Below, one piece after another: positions 12,119 to 24,117 of a DNA stretch of 64,000 bases (the stretch's first letter is position 1; the number at the start of each line of letters is the position of its first letter). Under the pieces are notes generated by a model. The model was not told the DNA's origin and did not search any database. It saw only the letters and a program-made list of their open reading frames with translations. This DNA is from Tragulus kanchil (lineage: Eukaryota; Chordata; Mammalia; Artiodactyla; Tragulidae). The stretch spans positions 13,978,501 through 14,042,500 of the forward strand of contig JAIOJX010000005.1 in the NCBI GenBank assembly GCA_022376925.1. The letters are read 5' to 3'. Position numbers and translations under genes: made by a program.

Positions 12119-12400
12119 TGGAAGGATTGATGCTGAAGCTGAAGCTCCATCATTTTGGCGACCTGATGGGAACAGCAAACTCACTGGAAAAGACCCTCAT
12201 GCTGGAAAAGACCAAAGGCAGAGGAGAAGAGAGCAGACTATGAGACAGTTGGATGGCATCACCGATTCAATGGATGTGAACTTGGGCAAACTCTAGAGAT
12301 GGTGAGGGACAGAGAAGCATGGCGGGCTGTAGTCCAACAGGTCGCAAAGAGTTCAACACAACTTGGCAACTGGACAACAACAACAACAACAACAACCGTG
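12119..12400 (+). mobile_element. BovB (RTE) LINE 3' end
   Basis: GGAAGGATTGATGCTGAAGC, GAAAAGACCCTCATGCTGG, TTGGATGGCATCACC and GTCGCAAAGAGTTCAACACA follow the order of the last part of the BovB ORF and its short 3' end. The frame is broken by several indels, so it is a dead 5'-truncated copy. It ends in an (ACA)n tail at about 12378-12398, as is usual for BovB. Confidence 0.87.
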
Positions 12401-13246
12401 AAGCTTTAACATAAAATTGAACCAATTCTGTCTGATCCTAAAAACTGGCTTTCTACCCTTAGTCTTTCCAATGGCAATTCTATGGCACTTTCCACCCTCA
12501 CCTCTGAAAGGTCCATGATGTTAGACGGTCACGCACTTCCCACGCGGCATCTTAAGAAATAAGGAATTAACCTGCACAATAGTGCGCACCACCTCCTGGA
12601 CAGAGAATGTCTTGATGGGTTTCCTCATTCTACGGGACTTCGCAGAGGGTTACAGAGCAAGGGTGCCACTTGTCTTTGCCTTGCAAACTTTTTGAGAATA
12701 AGTTCAAAATGGTTTCCCAAGCTCTGGATGTGACTTCCACTTTTGCTGCCCAAAGAAGATGAGACACTTGCTGCGGTGAAGGCCCTCAGAAGCTTCAAGT
12801 GCTCAGAGAAGGGAGGACAACTGACTAGTATCATCTGGACTGTAGAAAAACCCACGGCACAAAGTAATCTCTTTCTATAGACTCTTCACATAGAACCGCT
12901 GACTACAATTACAATTTTGAAATAAGTTCCCTATGAAAAAAAACCCTGAAGTCAATACCTGAGTTAAAAAGGACATAAAAGGCTTCTTTATCTCGCCAGT
13001 TTGAACAAATGTGCCTACACAGCGGGTCTATAAAGGGGGCCCGGTAGTCACTTGCCAGGATGGTCTGCCATTGCCAAAGTCCACCCTACAAAAGATGTCA
13101 TTTCTTTTTCACCTTCTCCAAAAAACATCTATTCATATTATTCAACACACTGCCATTTAAAGCCTGTTTTAAAAGCAACTGTGGGCAAACTCACATGCCA
13201 TGGAGAGTCCTCATTGTTAAAAAAAAGGTTAAGGGATGTGGTAGAG
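12401..13246. other. Unique non-coding stretch
   Basis: No repeat recognised. A TATA-like word CTATAAAGGGGG is at 13027-13038, but I see no other promoter signal around it. Confidence 0.45.
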
Positions 13247-13415
13247 GGACTTCCCTGGTGATCTGTGGTTAAGACTCTGGACTCCCAAGGCAGGGGATCC
13301 AGGTTCAACCCCCGGTCAGGGAACTAGATTCCCCATGCCACAACTGAAGATTCTGAGTGCTGCAATTAAGACCAGTGCAGTCAAATAAATATTTTAAAAA
13401 ATATTTTTTAAAGTT
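13247..13415 (+). mobile_element. CHR-2-type SINE
   Basis: ACTTCCCTGGTGATCTGTGG, TTAAGACTCTGGACTCCCAA, GGTTCAACCCCCGGTCAGGG and AACTAGATTCCCCATGCCAC follow the tRNA-derived CHR SINE of cetartiodactyls. It ends in AAATAAATATTTTAAAAAA. Confidence 0.85.
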
Positions 13416-13933
13416 ATGTGCTGCAGAAGTGATACTTAATTCTGGACTCAAATTAGAACCATGATTTTATTATTTTTTTCTTTAAGAATATCAAGCAACT
13501 TCCATTTATGGCACACCTTTAAAAGGGTTAACCTTCTCTTCAGTGGCCTATTATCAATAAAATATTTATTTAATTCCCAATTACTATCAAAGAAGGGCTA
13601 TGTTAGAAACATAATTTGAAATGTTGACAAAGAGGGGAATGGAGACCTCCGAAGAACTTTGAGACACAAATATGCTGCCTGCTGGCCATAATCAAATATC
13701 TAAGTCCAAGTGTGCACAAGGCAAAGACACCCACAATGGTGCCTCTCCCCTCACATTACCCAAGCCCCAAGGCTAACTCCAATTGTAGGGTTAACAGTCA
13801 CCACTACCGATTTAAAGGCAATCAGCTGACTGTAGAGATATAAAAACAGAGTAATACCTTAGGAAATACGTGTAATACCTTAGGAAAACAAGGGGATAAA
13901 GGCTACAGAAACTCCTTCCTAAATTACTCAAGA

Positions 13934-13954
13934 TGAGTCATTTCAGATGACTCA
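13934..13954. promoter_or_regulatory. Inverted pair of AP-1-like sites
   Basis: TGAGTCAT, a five-base spacer, then ATGACTCA. This is an eight-base perfect inverted repeat in which each arm contains the AP-1 core TGAGTCA/TGACTCA. AP-1 (Fos/Jun) is known to bind this word. Whether the site is used here is unknown. Confidence 0.4.
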
Positions 13955-15022
13955 AATTCTCTTGGACAAGCCCAAGAGAAGAGAAGAATGATTTGGTAAA
14001 ACCCACCCAGAAAAGCATTCGCTCCGCAGACCTACTCAATGGATGACATTATATCAAGCCGGTCCAAAAAGATAGAGCCTGAAGACTGGGAGCTTGAATT
14101 AAACATACAAGCTTACCCTGTCTGTTTCTCCTCTCATAAAGTTCATTGTGCTTTTATGCTATGTTAGCTTCCATGTTTTCGACTTCGGGACCCAGCCAGG
14201 AGTCCACCTGGGCATAGTTAAAGAAGTGTGGGGGGGCTTTTCCTCAATAAAATGGTGATTTAATAGAGAGGGGGTTTTTTGTGAGTTGAGTCTGAACAGT
14301 AGGCTTGACATCTTTACCAAGCAGAGAGAAACGCCAACTTGAAAAAACCACTGTTCATGGGTGCTTATAAAAACAGAGTGATACCTATACCTTTTTATTT
14401 TGTTTGGTTTTATTTTTGTTTTAAATTTATTTTAAATTAAAGGACCCATCTTTTATTTGGGGCACAGGCACTCCTTCAGGCGGTCTGACCTGGTCACATA
14501 TACATTCACGCATTCCAGTTCAAGTCACAGACATGATATCATAAAATTTATTTAAAATTTTATTTTTTCTTTAAGAATATCAAGCAACTTCCATTTATGG
14601 CACACCTTTAAAAGGGTTAACCTTCTCTTCAGTGGCCTATTATCAATAAAATATTTATTTAATTCCCAATTACTATCAAAGAAGGGCTATGTTAGAAACA
14701 TAATTTGAAATGTTGACAAAGAGGGGAATGGAGACCTCCGAAGAACTTTGAGACACAAATATGCTGCCTGCTGGCCATAATCAAATATCTAAGTCCAAGT
14801 GTGCACAAGGCAAAGACACCCACAATGGTGCCTCTCCCCTCACATTACCCAAGCCCCAAGGCTAACTCCAATTGTAGGGTTAACAGTCACCACTACCGAT
14901 TTAAAGGCAATCAGCTGACTGTAGAGATATAAAAACAGAGTAATACCTTAGGAAATACGTGTAATACCTTAGGAAAACAAGGGGATAAAGGCTACAGAAA
15001 CTCCTTCCTAAATTACTCAAGA

Positions 15023-15043
15023 TGAGTCATTTCAGATGACTCA
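15023..15043. promoter_or_regulatory. Inverted pair of AP-1-like sites, duplicated copy
   Basis: Same motif as at 13934-13954, repeated by duplication 6. Confidence 0.4.
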
Positions 15044-16089
15044 AATTCTCTTGGACAAGCCCAAGAGAAGAGAAGAATGATTTGGTAAAACCCACCCAGA
15101 AAAGCATTCGCTCCGCAGACCTACTCAATGGATGACATTATATCAAGCCGGTCCAAAAAAAAGATAGAGCCTGAAGACTGGGAGCTTGAATTAAACATAC
15201 AAGCTTACCCTGTCTGTTTCTCCTCTCATAAAGTTCATTGTGCTTTTATGCTATGTTAGCTTTCATGTTTTCGACTTCCGGGACCCAGCCAGGAGTCCAC
15301 CTGGGCATAGTTAAAGAAGTGTGGGGGGGCTTTTCCTCAATAAAATGGTGATTTAATAGAGAGGGGGTTTTTTGTGAGTTGAGTCTGAACAGTAGGCTTG
15401 ACATCTTTACCAAGCAGAGAGAAACGCCAACTTGAAAAAAACCACTGTTCATGGGTGCTTATAAAAAACAGAGTGATACCTATACCTTTTTATTTTGTTT
15501 GGTTTTATTTTTGTTTTAAATTTATTTTAAATTAAAGGACCCATCTTTTTATTTGGGGCACAGGCACTCCTTCAGGCGGTCTGACCTGGTCACATATACA
15601 TTCACGCATTCCAGTTCAAGTCACAGACATGCCTACTCCACGTCTCTTGGTAGCCAGACGTGTTTATTCTCTTTTTAACCCTCCTTCTCCCCGCAGAATT
15701 CACAATTCTCCAGTGGAGGTATTCAAGTTGTGGCATGAATGATTTCAACTACGGACATCAGCACCACCTATCTGTAAGCTTGGCCTGGGAATCGTCACCA
15801 CCGAATCCTCTTTCATTCCCCACATTCATCGGTCACTACCTTCTGTGATCCTACCTTCCCCAAGGCTTTCGAACATGCTGTTTCCTCTTCCCTTTCCAAC
15901 TCCCCATCCTTTCCAGCCCAGGCCACAAATGCACAAGCTTTTGTCACCCGCTTGTAATGGCTAACCTACAGACCTCCATCGCTTCCAATTCCAGCCGCCC
16001 CAGCTACCCTGTCACCATCCATCAATCCTTCCTGATCTTTAAAGACTCTTGAACCTTTCGAAAAGTAGGGGTCTGATATATCGATGAAT

Positions 16090-16205
16090 GGAGTCATTCA
16101 TTCATTCAACACATCATGTTTAGGACCTTGCTTTAGGTGCTCGAGTAACAACAAAAAAACTTCCTTTTCTCAAGACTAGCCTTTACAGCGTAACTAATAG
16201 AAATG
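16090..16205 (-). mobile_element. L2 LINE 3' end, antisense
   Basis: AGTCATTCATTCATTCAACA, TTAGGACCTTGCTTTAGGTG and the words around CTTCCTTTTCTCAAGACTAG fit the reverse complement of the L2 3' end (normally ATTCATTCAACAAATATTTA and so on). Old and diverged. Confidence 0.55.
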
Positions 16206-17175
16206 CATGTGAATGTCTATACATCAGTAATAAAAGTATTTGGAGAGTACATGTATTGCCCACTTCTCAAAAGTTCACTCCATGACACTCCGTTTTTACG
16301 AAAGACCTATCTTAGCACCTATTTCTGCTAATTGAAAGAAATCCGAAGAGGATTCTGGCTTTCATGAAAACAGGTGAAAAGTGAAAACGGTTTTGGCATG
16401 GGTTCTGCAGCAGCTGTTAACACCCCAGCAGAAGAGGGCACTGCCACCCGCCTCCTTGGGAACGGCAGTCAGCAGCTCAGCACCCGACACCATACATCTG
16501 AACTGTATCTATGAGCATCTCTGCTTTACCTGTAGCTACCTTGTGCAGCCATTAGTAAGATGTGTCTTCAGGTAATAGCTTCTTTGCTACAAGGCATTAA
16601 GGCTTACTTTATTTTAAATTAAAGGACCCATCTTTTATTTGGGGCACAGGCACTCCTTCAGGCGGTCTGACCTGGTCACATATACATTCACGCATTCCAG
16701 TTCAAGTCACAGACATGCCTACTCCACGTCTCTTGGTAGCCAGACGTGTTTATTCTCTTTTTAACCCTCCTTCTCCCCGCAGAATTCACAATTCTCCAGT
16801 GGAGGTATTCAAGTTGTGGCATGAATGATTTCAACTACGGACATCAGCACCACCTATCTGTAAGCTTGGCCTGGGAATCGTCACCACCGAATCCTCTTTC
16901 ATTCCCCACATTCATCGGTCACTACCTTCTGTGATCCTACCTTCCCCAAGGCTTTCGAACATGCTGTTTCCTCTTCCCTTTCCAACTCCCCATCCTTTCC
17001 AGCCCAGGCCACAAATGCACAAGCTTTTGTCACCCGCTTGTAATGGCTAACCTACAGACCTCCATCGCTTCCAATTCCAGCCGCCCCAGCTACCCTGTCA
17101 CCATCCATCAATCCTTCCTGATCTTTAAAGACTCTTGAACCTTTCGAAAAGTAGGGGTCTGATATATCGATGAAT

Positions 17176-17291
17176 GGAGTCATTCATTCATTCAACACAT
17201 CATGTTTAGGACCTTGCTTTAGGTGCTCGAGTAACAACAAAAAAACTTCCTTTTCTCAAGACTAGCCTTTACAGCGTAACTAATAGAAATG
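17176..17291 (-). mobile_element. L2 LINE 3' end, antisense, duplicated copy
   Basis: Repeat of 16090-16205 at offset 1086 from duplication 7. Confidence 0.55.
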
Positions 17292-17696
17292 CATGTGAAT
17301 GTCTATACATCAGTAATAAAAGTATTTGGAGAGTACATGTATTGCCCACTTCTCAAAAGTTCACTCCATGACACTCCGTTTTTACGAAAGACCTATCTTA
17401 GCACCTATTTCTGCTAATTGAAAGAAATCCGAAGAGGATTCTGGCTTTCATGAAAACAGGTGAAAAGTGAAAACGGTTTTGGCATGGGTTCTGCAGCAGC
17501 TGTTAACACCCCCAGCAGAAGAGGGGCACTGCCACCCGCCTCCTTGGGAACGGCAGTCAGCAGCTCAGCACCCCGACACCATACATCTGAACTGTATCTA
17601 TGAGCATCTCTGCTTTACCTGTAGCTACCTTGTGCAGCCATTAGTAAGATGTGTCTTCAGGTAATAGCTTCTTTGCTACAAGGCATTAAGGCTTAC

Positions 17697-19439
17697 AGAA
17701 GTGGGGGAAACCTGTATAGGAACAGATCAAATGGGTAGACTGTAAATTTTACCTGGAGAAGAAAATGAAGGGTGATAAGTAGGCAAGAAAGACTTGTTTG
17801 AGAAAACCAGCATTTTGTTTCTCCTCTTCCTCTGCTGCTCATTCTGTAAAAATAGCGAGTCTATGAAATATCGAGAGACAAACACCATCTCACAGTTACC
17901 AGACACACCGCTTCTCTGCATCTTCTAAACGAATTCCTAAGATCAGACCTTAAGGGCACACTGCTTAGGAAGATCTAACGCAGTCAACATAGACTATACA
18001 GTGACTGCGTGCTTTACTAGAAAAATTTGCAAACAGTTATGGTTTAAAAAAAAAATCTGAGAAGCCATTTGTCTTAATCCACTTTTCAAATCCAATTTCA
18101 TAGTTTTTATTCCTTCACAGGGAATAATGAAGAGCAAATAAGAGGCATCCTCCATCAAAGACGGACTCCCTAAGTTTCTTTACTTAATTCAGTTTTCTTG
18201 TACTGCTCCTAACTGTTTTTTCCAAACAAAGCTGTTCTTTTCTACATGTGATAGTTTAGCCCTGCAAACATCCTCAGGAATCATAAACAAACAACCAGGG
18301 CACATTTTCTGCCACAAATTATACTGTGCAACATTCTTCATCCAAAGCATTTTGAATTCCCAGCAAGCAGACACGTTTGTATTGCAAGAGCTGCAACGAG
18401 ATAGAGAATGCGGATTTTAGACCGTTTTTGACACTTAAATCTGTTCATATGTAACTCCTACCATTGTTCTAAACGATGAATAGGCAAACTCTCCTCTACA
18501 CACAATGCTCTATCAAGCACCTGAATTCTAATAGTAACCGCGAAAGGAATTCTACTCTCACTGTTTTGTATCACTCTTTCTAATTAACGTCAATGCGTCT
18601 TTTCCACACGTCTTTTCCACGCGAGGGTGTATACAGCAGAGGCACCCTTTGTACGGTGTCTGTGGATACCCACACAAATGCACACGTATTCATGAGTGCA
18701 ATGCACAAATGCACTCATACACATAGAGATTGCTCACCCCACCCCTCCCCCCCACGACCATACTACCCACTTAAAAATAAAGCTTGTTCCACTCTCAGAC
18801 TTGCCTGGGTTTATACACAAATAGCATCTAATCCTGCTGATTTCCTTTCATTAACTTTTGTAGCAGATTAAGATGAAATGCTTTCAAAAAACCCAAGCAG
18901 ACACTTCATGGAGTCTGTGACTAAGACACACAGAAGCTAATGAGACAGATGGGCTGCTGGTATAAAGGGAATTTCAGCACGCCAGCCCACACTTTGGAGA
19001 GATTCACTGTGCTTCACCTTTTCTGTAGCAAAGTCTTCAGCATTTAGCTTCCCACTGACTTGACTCTTGTCCCTCACAGAGCTCCACTCCCCACCCCAGT
19101 CATACCCAACCCTCTTGAAATGAGGATCATTAAATAAAACAAGACAACATTCTTTTCTTTTTTAGTCTGTTATTCAAAGTTTAGTCAGAAGCAATATTTA
19201 CTATAAAATCATGTGGTTTTGAGCTCAACAGAGAGTGGACATCTCTGTTAACAGAGTTGGCTGGAAAATGTTAAGAAAAATCACATAACATAGAAGAATC
19301 TCTGGGCCAGAAAAATGAGGAGCTGAAAAAAAATGCACGTATAGTTTTAAATTATTCACAAAAGATTGTTCCTCCAAATGACTGGTCCTCTGAGTTATTC
19401 TCAGAAATAACATATGCAGAGGGCCTTACGACTCACCAT
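17697..19439. other. Unique non-coding stretch without duplications
   Basis: AT-rich sequence with no coding pattern. Near 18670-18730 a short CA/TG-rich patch repeats GCACAAATGCAC-like words. No element family recognised. Confidence 0.5.
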
Positions 19440-19600
19440 GCATGGTTTATGCATTCCCACACTTGAGCCTCACAGCACACCTGTTAGATATAATTATCTC
19501 TATTTTATAGATTGTTTAAACAAATTTTAAGTGATTCCCCCAAGGTCACAAAGCAAATATACTGTACAACTGAAACTCAAAACCACATCTGTGACCAAAT
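19440..19600 (+). mobile_element. MIR SINE
   Basis: TTGAGCCTCACAGCACACCT, GATATAATTATCTCTATTTT, ATAGATTGTTTAAAC, AAGTGATTCCCCCAAGGTCA and CAAAGCAAATA follow the MIR core and 3' order. It is the clearest MIR in the window. Confidence 0.82.
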
Positions 19601-19748
19601 CTCCTTTTTTTCCACAGTATGAATTTTACTTAATTTTCCTTGAATTCATTTTGGTTCTATTTTATAATAGTAGACTATACGAACTCTGCTCATTACCTAA
19701 AGATTTTATGTGCTTCTAAACGAAACTACATATTTTTAAGTTTTCCCT

Positions 19749-19752
19749 ATAT

Positions 19753-19804
<52 letters not shown>

Positions 19805-19862
19805 GAAGCCTCAGAGAGTGGCCCACTCACATTAGAAGATATTTAATATATATATATATATA
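19749..19862. repeat. (TA)n microsatellite in two arrays
   Basis: A long TA array at 19749-19800 and a shorter one at about 19847-19862. They flank a 47-base unit (19801-19847) that has a relative at 21138-21184. Confidence 0.95.
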
Positions 19863-21448
19863 TTCATTTTTTTTAACATATATGTGAATCTTTCACATTT
19901 CTCTCTTCTCTGGTTGAATTAAAATGCTCCTGGTTCCTTTAGTATGTGCTTCCTTTAGTCCTTGGAATCTCCCTTTTGAGAGATCTTGTGTCCCATTATC
20001 GGATGATCTGATTATTTCTGTGTTGACATATCTTTCTCTGGATTTTTTTAAAATGGCTGTTGTGCACATTGCTTAGCATTCTTCTATTGTATCTACTACA
20101 ACTTCCATGATCCTATTTTAATATTTATCACAATGGTAACTTCCACTCCAAGAAAGTCTAAAGAAGCCTCCATTTTTATTCAGCTGCATTTGTCTACCCA
20201 GTCCATTTCAAAATCTTCTTCCCCACTTCATTGTTACTGCCAAGATCTTTGAATTAAACTGAAGGGTGGTCCTTCCTTTTTTTGGGGGGTGGAGGGGTGG
20301 CGCGTCCTTTCTGATGTGTAAGATCACCCAGCCTGAGCCATTTAAAAAGTGCTTTAATATCACAACGGCTCCATGTAGTATGTTCTGATGTCATAAATAC
20401 TGCACCATGATATTATCCTGTGTAGGGGGCGGCTCTAAAAGACAGATCTACTGAGGCACCAACACAGCCTGGTAATTAGACCACTGGGAAAAGAGAGAGA
20501 ACAATCACAAGATTATAGCCCCGTGGGCTAGCAGACAAGCCTCCTCTCCGCCGGGTGTTGGAGATTATGGACTGTGGTCACCTCGGAGCTTCTGGACCTG
20601 AAGTCCATACTTTCTAACCCACAGAGATAATCCAACTTCGGGGCATCCCACCCACCCTTTCTGTTGCCCAACTCTGCTTTCCCAGCTCCTTTAATTGGAT
20701 TATTTTGGAATCTGCTATTTCTGTCTCACTCCTTTCCCCAAACTGTCATCTAAGTACTGCAGCTCGACTTACACAGCTGCCAAATTTCACTCCAGAGATG
20801 GCTGGATGTCAGTGGCAAGCAAAGATGCTCTCTCCTTGTGCCGTCTGAATACTAGCTTAAGAGCTTCGGCAGCTGGAGGGGGTTGCCTTGGTGCAGGAAA
20901 GCAGGGTTTTGTTTTGCTTTATTTTGTTTCTCCATCGTCATGGGAGGAGCTGGTCATTCATTAGCTGCCCCCGAACATGAAGGAAGGAAAAAACCCCAGA
21001 AAACTCTCAATACACACACAACAAATGCACAGAGAGAACAGAAACGGTGACTAGGATTTTTCACAGGTTCTTTGCTATGGAGACGTCAAAGCCTTCAAAC
21101 CTCAAGGGTGTCAGATGATGATCTTTTTTTCAGAAGTGAAAGAAGCCTCAGAGAGGGGCCCACTCCCATTACAAGATACTTAATACAAAAGTTGGAGGCA
21201 CAAAGTGAGTACTTTGTTCAAAGTTTCCCTGCTTCCCAGACCCAACGCAGGTCCATTTGAACTTCAGTTCACCCACAGATGCACTCAGGTTCACATCCTT
21301 GCCAGTGGAACCCCGCACAACCCCAGCTTCTAACATGTATGCTATCAGCACTCAATTTCTTGTCTGGTTTGGTTATATTTTAGCTCTTCAAGAAAAATCT
21401 CTGCCCAAAAAAAACAGTGTGAAGTAGGTAGAACAGAGTAGAATTAGT
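19863..21448. other. Unique non-coding stretch
   Basis: No repeat family or gene recognised. A G-rich run TTTGGGGGGTGGAGGGGTGG lies at 20280-20299. Bases 21138-21184 match 19801-19847 at 43 of 47 positions. Confidence 0.5.
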
Positions 21449-21460
21449 AGTAGCAGATCT

Positions 21461-21794
21461 TTTTTTTTTTTAGTTTTTAAACATTTATTTATTTATTTAT
21501 TTTGGCGGGGGTGGGGAGGGAAGGGGGTTGGGCAGGCCACTCCTATCGGTCTTTCATTTGTCTAGTTTTATCCATCTTTGTTCTTTGGCCCGTGTCGGCC
21601 TCCCATCGCGGTGGCCTCTGTGGTCGCAGAGCACCGGCTCTGGGCGCATGCGCTCCAGAGCTCCGGCTCGGCAATTGGACACATCGGTCCAGCCGCTCCG
21701 TGGCATGTGGGGATCTTCCCAGGCCAGGGATCGAACCGGCGCCCCTTGCACTGCAAGGTGGTGTCCGTACCCACTGGACCACCAGGGAAGCCCC
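21461..21794 (-). mobile_element. CHR-family SINE, antisense, with target-site duplication
   Basis: Read on the minus strand it starts GGGGCTTCCCTGGTGGTCCA (21794 downward), has a B-box-like GGTTCGATCCCTGG, the body words GAGCGCATGCGCCC and AAAGATGGATAAAAC, then a C-rich stretch and an A-rich tail. AGTAGCAGATCTTT occurs at 21449-21462 and again at 21795-21808, a perfect target-site duplication, so the insertion is rather young. Confidence 0.92.
21504..21531 (+). other. G-run cluster with quadruplex potential
   Basis: GGCGGGGGTGGGGAGGGAAG followed by GGGGTTGGG gives five runs of three or more G with short loops. It lies in the C-rich tail region of the antisense CHR SINE. The potential is inferred from pattern only. 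Confidence 0.5.
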
Positions 21795-21808
21795 AGTAGC
21801 AGATCTTT

Positions 21809-22903
21809 AACCCAGCACCAGGGCAGGAAATGTTCTGAAAGTTCGTATGTATGCAAGCCTCACAGTGACTTATTGTCCTCACTTAAGAAAAAGTGAGAGA
21901 GAAGAATGAGTACTCCCAAAGAGAAAACAGGTGGCAGAGTAAATTGCCAAGTCCTAAAACAATCTTCCCAAATTTTACTCAGACAGTGAAAATCTTAAAA
22001 ATATATCAATGATATATTTCTCATTGAATCAAGAGATAATCCTTCTTGATGCTGCCTGGTCTGTAGAATTTGGAGTCTTCTGTGTCTGGCTAAGGTCAAC
22101 AAAAGAGTACATTGCTCCCAAGATCGTCTATCCATTATTTCTAAATCTTATAATGATAATAGTTCTTTCAGTAACCAATGGACTATCAATGATTTAGTAT
22201 TTGAACCCTGGAGAAATGAAGCCACGAATGATATTTGAGGGCGGTCCTGAGTTGGGGGGATGGGGTTTAAATGATTTTCATGTTCCCTTCCATCTCTACA
22301 TACTCTAACACCAAAGGCTATCATAGATAGTTCATAGTCTGGAATTTGGAAAACATATTTAAATGCTTCATCTCACTGGATAAACTTCAAGAGGAAAAAA
22401 AGAGGGTCATTTGAAAAGTACCACTGAATACTGACACTTTGAAATTTTTACATCGAGTCGTCACTCACACTTTGAATAGCATAGTTTGCCAACACTGAAA
22501 TCAGCATTAGTGTATTAGAATGGAATAAATTTCTGCAGCATTCTGCTTTAGCACCCCAACATGGAAAGAAAAACAAAAACGTAGGCTTTGGTATCAACCA
22601 TTTTCTCATGTGTTTCACTGTCATATGACAAAATATTCTACCACATTTCAGGAAAGGTAAAAGAACTGTGTGGATGTTTGCACACTGACACAGTAAAGTA
22701 TACTGTTTATAAGACTTTTCAAAGAAGAAAATGCTTTATACAGGAGTCTGGTAAATTATTTTAGATACTCGAATACACTCCAAAATAATTTTGAAAAACT
22801 ATGCCTACACATAAAACACTATGTACCCTGGAGTCTTTGCCTCTACATTTTTCATTTAGCCATGAAAAACATCATTCAGTGTCTCAAAATAATGTTTTGT
22901 TGT
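21809..22903. other. Unique AT-rich stretch
   Basis: No coding pattern, repeat or RNA gene recognised. Confidence 0.5.
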
Positions 22904-23165
22904 TTAGTTGCTAAGTCGTGTCTGACTGCCACCCCATGGGACTGTAGCCCTCTGTCCACGGGATTTCCCAGGTAAAAATACTGGAGCGGGTTCCTTCTCC
23001 AGGGGAATTTCCTGACCCAGGGATCTAATCCATATCTCCTGCACTGGCAGGCAGATTCTTTATTATTATTATTATTTATTATTATTTCTTTACAGGGATT
23101 TGTTGTTATTGCCACACATCGATCTGAATCCGAGGCAGGTAACTTCTCTACCACTGAGCCATCTC
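22904..23165 (-). mobile_element. Antisense Bov-tA SINE interrupted by a TTA-rich segment
   Basis: TTGTTTAGTTGCTAAGTCGT, TCTGACTGCCACCCCATGGG, GGATTTCCCAGGTAAAAATA and ATCTCCTGCACTGGCAGGCA follow the antisense Bov-tA. At GATTCTTTA (23053-23061) it runs into (TTA)n and about 90 unrelated bases, then resumes at TTCTCTACCACTGAGCC (23143-23159). Confidence 0.85.
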
Positions 23166-24104
23166 AGAAGTCTGTCTCAAATACTACCTTCCCCCCAAAC
23201 TAGCTTTGAGTTATTGAGACTACCTTCAAACTGAAGGGACTGATGTAAAAAAGAGAAAAATATATTTATGCTAAAAGATCATTTTTGGAGAAGATCTCTA
23301 TTTTAAGGAAATAATGAATATCCATAGGACTTTCTTAACCATGCAAATCGGCATTGCAAATCCCAGCATGTGTGCTGGGGCATCTGGGTGGGTTGGGTTA
23401 CAAAATGGGATGGACAACTAAACTAAATGAACTGGGCTTGTCAAAGAAAGGAAAAGTATTTGAGTCAAATATATGGCAGAAGGTAGAGCCCCAGAATAAA
23501 GCAGTTGACTAGGGAGGAAGAAAAAGGGTCCCTCAATGATAGTAAATCTAAGACAGAAATGTAGCCTTTACCAAACCAATGTTGAAGGTCAAGGAGATAA
23601 AATAAATCTCTAAGAAGATTTTATTATTTTAGAGACCACTAAAAGCACCTAGGAGTGGAGGGAGGAAGGTAAGAAGAACCACAATCCCACAAACAAGCTG
23701 AAGGCAAGGGTACCAAAATACTAAAGAGGCCAGGAGGTGACCACTGGAGAGATTCTTTTGATTCATAAGTTAAATCTGTTTAAAGTTAACTAAAGAAAGT
23801 TAGTGGCCCTCACACACAGAAGGGAAAATTCATTATATAATTCATCTCACTCTCTAAGGAGCAGGGATAAGGTAAGCACAGGGAAGTAGTAAGTCAAAGT
23901 GAGGGTAAGTCAAGGTGTCCTGGGGACGCCTCCAGCTCCACTTTTGCTTTGGGTGGCGGTTGAATAAAGAAAGTACTAACCTCTACTCTCCTATCTACTG
24001 TGTTTACTGAGTCAAAGAGTAAAATGTACCCATTTCATCACTTGCTAAAACACAGATTATTGACACTGTGCATTATTTTTATTACCTATATTGAGAGATC
24101 AATG
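23166..24104. other. Unique AT-rich stretch
   Basis: No gene or repeat family recognised. The last 100 bases lead into a SINE insertion site. Confidence 0.5.
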
Positions 24105-24117
24105 GCTACAGGATTTT

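Larger units (their letters stand above)
13471..15631. repeat. Direct duplication 6 (about 1.07 kb x 2)
   Basis: Bases 13471-14535 recur at 14561-15631, offset growing from about 1089 to 1096. The differences are homopolymer length changes, for example GGTCCAAAAAGATAG against GGTCCAAAAAAAAGATAG, GACTTCGGG against GACTTCCGGG, and several A and T runs between 14340 and 14450. This pattern is typical of uncorrected long-read sequence. Confidence 0.92.
15521..17696. repeat. Direct duplication 7 (1.09 kb x 2, no filler)
   Basis: Bases 15521-16607 recur at 16608-17696 and the copies abut directly. Three extra bases in the right copy (CACCCCCAGC, GAGGGGCAC, CACCCCGAC near 17507-17575) all correspond to homopolymers near the end of the left copy. 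About 100 bases starting with TTAAAGGACCCATC exist three times (near 14438, 15531 and 16619) because duplications 6 and 7 overlap. Confidence 0.93.

Noticed and set aside
13020..13060. TATA-box promoter (CTATAAAGGGGG)
   Set aside because: An isolated TATA-like word with no transcript or coding start context and no other promoter motif nearby.
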